NCBI GenBank assembly: GCA_963675575.1
Contig: OY776378.1
Location: 434,001-498,000, forward strand
Length of the DNA stretch: 64,000 nucleotides
Direction of reading: 5' to 3'
Source: JAGLOK01 sp963675575
Lineage (GTDB): Bacteria; Bacillota; Clostridia; Christensenellales; UMGS416
The position numbers were made by a program, and so were the translations under genes. The notes under the pieces were generated by a model. The model made no database searches and was not told where the DNA came from. It was given only the letters and a program-made list of their open reading frames with translations. Positions 60,152 through 64,000 of this stretch are shown in pieces (position 1 is the first letter of the stretch; every line of letters begins with the position of its first letter).

Positions 60152-61239
60152 TGCTCCTACTATACATGAGTTCAAATCAAAATATTGGTCTGTTTGATAA
60201 ATCATGTGCTGATAATTCTATTGTGATAAAACAATTAAATGGTGAGTTCAGCCTTAACCAATTTGTAATCCAAGATATTAGTAATATGAATTGTTATCAG
60301 TATTTTGCGGTAGATTTATCAAGTCTTAAAGATACCGATGATGAAATCATTAATACAATAGTGGGCATCAAAAGCATGTATGATATAAGGATAATTATTT
60401 TGGCTATTGGTTATGATAACAACAATCCTTTGCTTGGCAGATTGTTCGCTGAAGGAATATATAACATGATCACAGCAATGAAAACAATACAATTACAGGA
60501 GGAAATATCAAATTGCATAATCTATGAAGGTATGCAGTATAAGGATGCAATAAAATATCGTGTGCAAAGCACTGGGACATCCAAGTCTTCTAAAGTTATT
60601 GTACAAAAGCAATCAATAAAACAAACCGTCAGTATTGGTGTTTGCGGTGCATTGCATCGTATCGGTACTACAACACAAGCATTGCATATTGCGAAATTCT
60701 TTAATCAAAATGATTATCGCGCTTGTTATATAGAAGATAATGGTCACGGACATATGGAAACCTTAACTGATTTCTATAACGTACAAACAAATGATGATAA
60801 CTCAGTCACATACAATGGGCTAGATATCTTTTCTGAGTTTAATATGCCAAGCATATTAAAAGGTGGTTATGACTTTCTAGTGTATGATAACGGACTATTT
60901 GAAGAGTTAGATAAACAGCAGTTTCTAACAAAAGATATTAAGATCGTATGTGTGGGCTCAAACTCATGGGAAGCTTCGTGTATCATGCCAATATTTAAAA
61001 GTATGCAGGACTATGTAGATGTTTCTTTCATATTTAGCTTCACACCAGAGGACATGAAAAAAGAAGTAATGAATCTGATGGATAAATATAAAGATAATAG
61101 TTATTTTGCTGAATATGCACCAGATATGATCGATGGATTTACTAATCGAGTGATATATAAGCAGATGTTTAAGGATTATATCCATGAAAGAGATGAAAGC
61201 ATACAGAAGACTAGCTTTCTAAGGAGACTCAAGAGATGA
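60151..61239 (+). CDS. MinD/TadZ-like ATPase with degenerate P-loop
   Basis: A 362-residue protein. The first 140 residues resemble a receiver-like domain, and at about 165 IGVCGALHRIGTTTQALHIAKFF aligns with the deviant Walker A of MinD/ParA proteins but lacks the usual Gly-Lys pair, as in TadZ/CpaE-type proteins. YIEDNGHGHMETL and YDFLVYDNG follow the Walker A-prime and B positions. TadZ-like proteins place secretion machinery at a site in the cell, so a positioning role for the conjugation apparatus is plausible. It overlaps both neighbours. Confidence 0.65.
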   Translation: MLLLYMSSNQNIGLFDKSCADNSIVIKQLNGEFSLNQFVIQDISNMNCYQYFAVDLSSLKDTDDEIINTIVGIKSMYDIRIIILAIGYDNNNPLLGRLFAEGIYNMITAMKTIQLQEEISNCIIYEGMQYKDAIKYRVQSTGTSKSSKVIVQKQSIKQTVSIGVCGALHRIGTTTQALHIAKFFNQNDYRACYIEDNGHGHMETLTDFYNVQTNDDNSVTYNGLDIFSEFNMPSILKGGYDFLVYDNGLFEELDKQQFLTKDIKIVCVGSNSWEASCIMPIFKSMQDYVDVSFIFSFTPEDMKKEVMNLMDKYKDNSYFAEYAPDMIDGFTNRVIYKQMFKDYIHERDESIQKTSFLRRLKR

Positions 61240-61514
61240 AAAAGAAACAAGGTACTATTAAGAATGGATTTTACAAGAAATATGTAAACGAGATGCAAGA
61301 GCAGAATTCATTACATGAGCAAAATGAAAAAGTAATTGTAATAAACCAGGATCAGAAAGAAAACATATTGGCTACTATATTTCATGGAGTAGGCAGTGTT
61401 TTCAGAGGGATTATTTATGTAGTACTATTTACATTATCAAGTATAGGACTGACTGCGATTATTAATGAACAAACGAGAAATATACTACTTGAGCTAATAT
61501 ACATCAACAAATAA
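61236..61514 (+). CDS. Small membrane protein
   Basis: A 92-residue protein with a basic, helical N-terminus and a C-terminal hydrophobic part of one or two segments (about 48-75, FHGVGSVFRGIIYVVLFTLSS). It overlaps the TadZ-like gene by 4 bases. Probably a membrane component of the same apparatus. No family is recognised. Confidence 0.65.
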   Translation: MKKKQGTIKNGFYKKYVNEMQEQNSLHEQNEKVIVINQDQKENILATIFHGVGSVFRGIIYVVLFTLSSIGLTAIINEQTRNILLELIYINK

Positions 61515-61528
61515 TAAGGAGAATTAAT

Positions 61529-62593
61529 ATGAGAAAAATCACGCTACTTCTAGTAGCCTTTATTTTTATACTCACAACTACAGCACATGCTGATGACCAA
61601 GTAAAAACTGTTATAAAAGAATATGAGTTCACAACAACAAATATAAACTGTAATTATGATGCGCCGCTGGAAATAGATGATGAAGGAATTATCTATACAA
61701 GAAAAAACATAGATTATGAAATTATAAAAAATGAAACAATCTATTCTATAGAAACCAAAGTTTTTATAAATGAAATTATAATAGAAGGGCTAGCAGAACA
61801 AGATGGTACTCTTTTTGAAGATGCCATTGAAATCAATGAAGATGGATATATAGGTGAAATAAGCTTAAAAGAAATAATATATACTGAACGAAAGGTAACA
61901 GGCAGGACTGCAAGCCATAAAGTTGAGTATGATTATGGATTACAAGTATCAAAGCCTGAACCGCTATCAACAATTGATGTACTGTATTATGATGAAGAAA
62001 CGAATGTGAACGTATTGGTGACTCTGTCATTTAATAAGCTTAAAGAAACAACAAAGCCATATTGGGAGAATAACATTCATGTTCAGCAAATATACCGCTC
62101 AATATACGAAGATGAGTACTTATTGATAGATGGTACAAGACTTTCATTTTCGTCTGACAAACCACAATTTAAGGGCTTAGAAAATGAAATACTAAATAAT
62201 ATGAGGTTAAATCCTGAAAAAAATATGATAACGGATAGTTCATGGATAGGTGATGTTTCAACCACAGATAATATAACAAGCAGACTGGCAAGTTTTACAG
62301 TTAATAGATATGTCACAGGATACAAAGCTATCTATTCAGGAAGTTTTGATATTCCAAACATGCTTGTATATGATGCTACCGCTATATATGAGTCTGAACT
62401 TTCAAAGGCAGTGCCTAATGGCACCGAATATACAGTAAAGGCAATTGTTACATATGAAGAAGCCAATGAAGTAATACCTCCCAATAATATTCCGGTAATT
62501 GTGGGCACGAGTACAGGTGTAGTAGGACTTTGTGGTTTAATATTTTTCATTATTAAGCGCAGAAAAAAGAAAAACAATATAAAAATCAAATAA
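61529..62593 (+). CDS. Exported protein with C-terminal membrane anchor
   Basis: A 354-residue protein. It has a signal peptide (cleavage near AHA, residue 21), a long extracytoplasmic part with repeated beta-strand patterns and no recognised motif, and a C-terminal membrane helix (about 320-342, VGTSTGVVGLCGLIFFII) followed by a lysine-rich stop-transfer tail (KRRKKKNNIKIK). The layout is that of a surface-displayed membrane protein. AAGGAG is 7 bases upstream. It is the gene just before the adhesin and probably part of the same surface assembly. Confidence 0.7.
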   Translation: MRKITLLLVAFIFILTTTAHADDQVKTVIKEYEFTTTNINCNYDAPLEIDDEGIIYTRKNIDYEIIKNETIYSIETKVFINEIIIEGLAEQDGTLFEDAIEINEDGYIGEISLKEIIYTERKVTGRTASHKVEYDYGLQVSKPEPLSTIDVLYYDEETNVNVLVTLSFNKLKETTKPYWENNIHVQQIYRSIYEDEYLLIDGTRLSFSSDKPQFKGLENEILNNMRLNPEKNMITDSSWIGDVSTTDNITSRLASFTVNRYVTGYKAIYSGSFDIPNMLVYDATAIYESELSKAVPNGTEYTVKAIVTYEEANEVIPPNNIPVIVGTSTGVVGLCGLIFFIIKRRKKKNNIKIK

Positions 62594-62606
62594 ATATTAA
62601 AATACT

Positions 62607-62640
62607 GACTCGAGAAATCGGGGCTTTTTTTATATTAAAG
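62607..62640 (+). promoter_or_regulatory. Weak hairpin leader before the adhesin gene
   Basis: CTCGA pairs with TCGGG (one G-T pair) around GAAA, followed by a seven-T run and ATATTAAAG, then the ribosome binding site AAAGGAAA. The stem is short, but the position and the TTTTATA continuation copy the other leaders. Confidence 0.45.
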
Positions 62641-62653
62641 AAAGGAAACGAAA

Positions 62654-64000
62654 ATGATTAGAAAAACACTTTGTATGGTTATTATGTTATTGGTGTTGAG
62701 CATTACTTCTGCATATGCAGTACCACCTGAAAATCCACATATCGAAAGTGGAACAGCTGCAGAAGGTGGGAATTACTTTGAGTTCGATGCAACATACCTT
62801 GGAGAAAGTGGTTGGCGGGATTTATTGACTCCACCACATTGGGTGGTAGAGACCAGGGAAGTTGCATATTGCTTAGACCATATGTCAGAAAGTCCGCATG
62901 GTGATATGTATGGGAAGTTCGATCCTGCGGCCATATACTCTGAAAGAACATATACTGGACTGCTTGCGATAATTGAACACAGCTTTCCATATAGGAATGC
63001 AGGTCTTACTGATAGTCAAATTAGGTACGCGACGGCAAATGCAATCCGAGCATGGCTCAGAGAAAGCGCTGGTATTGGATATGACTTTATGCTGCCATCA
63101 AACAATGCAGTCAAACCAAAGACTGCCGCATATCAAGGAGCTTTTAACTTCTATAACCAACTGCTGGATAAAGCGCGAAATGGTTCAATAATCAATCATT
63201 CAATAACTGCTAATCCAAGCACAATTGAATTACAAGTCCAAGGGAATAACCTGGTAGGGCAGTTAGCCATTGAGTATTCGGCACTAAACGGTCAATATGT
63301 AATAAATACAAATGTTTTGCCTAGTGGTGTAAGTATATCAGGTTATACAGGTAACAACGGAGATGTACTTACGATAACAGCTCCGATATCTATGATTGGA
63401 CAAACTATTGATATTGAAAATGTACTTACAGGCTATGATAACCGTTCAGCAACAAATGTGTTTTGGTTGGATGGTTCATCTGGACATCAAGCAGTTGTTG
63501 TACCCATAGTAGACCAAATGAATCCTGTAACTACTGCAAATATTACAATAAGCTCTGCACCGGCTACGCTGACTATAATAAAGCATGGTGAAACAGATGA
63601 CATTCTATTGCAAGATGCAGTTTTTGGATTGTATAAATCTGATGATACATTAGTTGAACAACTTACATCAGATATAAATGGCAGAGCAATAAGTAATAAT
63701 CTGCAATTTGGTGATTCCTATATAAAAGAAATCACAGCACCTATTGGATATGTAAAAGACGACACAAAACATCCTTTCACTATCACTCTTGAAAATAGAC
63801 AAATAGAAATTGAATTATACAATACTTTAATCAGAGGAAATGTAAGTATATTAAAAACAGGAGAAACAGGCAATCCATTGCAAGGAGTCGTGTTTGGTCT
63901 ATATAATTCATACAATAATCTGATTGAAGAACTCATAACAGATATTGAAGGCAAAGCAACAAGTAGTCAATTCATGTATGGTGAATACTATCTAAAGGAA
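62654..64000 (+). CDS. Thioester/SpaA-type surface adhesin, N-terminal part (runs off window)
   Basis: The frame is open from ATG 62654 (AAAGGAAACG upstream) to the window end, 449 codons. A signal peptide ends near AYA (residue 24). Residues about 50-190 resemble a thioester (TED/TQXA) adhesion domain: REVAYCLDH with the candidate thioester cysteine, and RYATANAIRAWLRESAG. From about 300 there are SpaA/Cna-B-like repeats: LTIIKHGETDDILLQDAVFGLYKSDDT and VSILKTGETGNPLQGVVFGLYNS (split pattern), with the isopeptide-forming lysines in the I-x-K positions. A sorting signal would lie beyond the window. It is the likely substrate of the ICE sortase at 22752 and may hold donor and recipient or host cells together. 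Confidence 0.82.
   Translation, partial: MIRKTLCMVIMLLVLSITSAYAVPPENPHIESGTAAEGGNYFEFDATYLGESGWRDLLTPPHWVVETREVAYCLDHMSESPHGDMYGKFDPAAIYSERTYTGLLAIIEHSFPYRNAGLTDSQIRYATANAIRAWLRESAGIGYDFMLPSNNAVKPKTAAYQGAFNFYNQLLDKARNGSIINHSITANPSTIELQVQGNNLVGQLAIEYSALNGQYVINTNVLPSGVSISGYTGNNGDVLTITAPISMIGQTIDIENVLTGYDNRSATNVFWLDGSSGHQAVVVPIVDQMNPVTTANITISSAPATLTIIKHGETDDILLQDAVFGLYKSDDTLVEQLTSDINGRAISNNLQFGDSYIKEITAPIGYVKDDTKHPFTITLENRQIEIELYNTLIRGNVSILKTGETGNPLQGVVFGLYNSYNNLIEELITDIEGKATSSQFMYGEYYLKE

Noticed and set aside
1..64000. tRNA and rRNA genes
   Set aside because: I looked for cloverleaf-like GC-rich stretches ending in CCA and for conserved rRNA segments and saw none.

Overview
The window is AT-rich DNA of the Bacillota (Clostridia) type: strong AGGAGG-like ribosome binding sites, occasional TTG/GTG starts, DNA-MTase/helicase and MobP-like relaxase genes, a class D sortase and a Maff2/VirB6/PrgI/VirB4 secretion gene order that are all typical of gut clostridial integrative conjugative elements (ICEs). 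No rRNA, tRNA or core chromosomal gene was recognised; essentially everything here is mobile-element backbone, its cargo, or later insertions. Species cannot be named from the sequence alone.

Layout. 1-4860: the end of an IS3-family element that has cut a large serine recombinase (C-terminal part 440-1075), then two tandem, near-identical 1847-bp IS1182-type elements inserted at the same TGGC target. 4990-7604: parA-parB partition pair with a 14-bp-arm palindrome inside parB, ywbE, and an AbrB-type regulator with a nonsense codon. 7992-12445: four tandem paralogous Pro/Thr-linker lipoproteins with mosaic similarity. 12707-28099: conjugation block: Cys-rich peptide, a 2345-codon ArdC-like/N6-methylase/SNF2 helicase gene (with a TnpV gene overprinted in another frame, and split by a third IS1182 copy), a TOPRIM/DUF3991-type protein, class D sortase, oriT candidate, ribbon-helix-helix accessory protein, relaxase (apparent ATC start), VirD4 coupling ATPase and pilin-like protein.

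28100-49300 is about 21 kb of cargo dropped between the pilin and the VirB6 gene, in modules separated by a repeated sequence (32959, 46123, 49218). Module 1: an OLD-type ATPase/TOPRIM nuclease, a UvrD-like helicase and a small zinc-motif protein, a Gabija-like anti-phage candidate. Module 2: a heavily decayed gene for a Ser/Thr kinase fused to a TGT-like domain, cut by an IS3 element that itself carries a group II intron, plus a decayed PD-(D/E)XK-like gene and a transposase remnant; then an AraC regulator, an alpha/beta hydrolase, an MFS transporter and a GH51 arabinofuranosidase (a plant-polysaccharide side-chain module). Module 3, on the minus strand: MATE efflux pump, MerR regulator, methyltransferase-like protein.

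49417-64000: the rest of the type IV secretion apparatus (VirB6/TrbL-like, PrgI-like, VirB4 N-terminal-like protein, VirB4 ATPase), a secreted DNRLRE plus caspase-fold (clan CD) protein, a lipoprotein, an NlpC/P60 wall hydrolase, a MinD/TadZ-like ATPase, membrane and exported proteins, and the start of a thioester/SpaA-type surface adhesin that is the likely sortase client and runs off the window.

The insertions in the recombinase and helicase genes and the missing standard start codon of the relaxase suggest this ICE copy is impaired for transfer. Most notable for follow-up: the tnpV gene overprinted in the helicase linker, the split kinase-TGT gene and its nuclease-like partner, the three-gene OLD/UvrD/zinc operon, the repeated cargo boundary sequence, and a recurrent hairpin leader with a conserved TTTTATACYCARAAT tail in front of operons.
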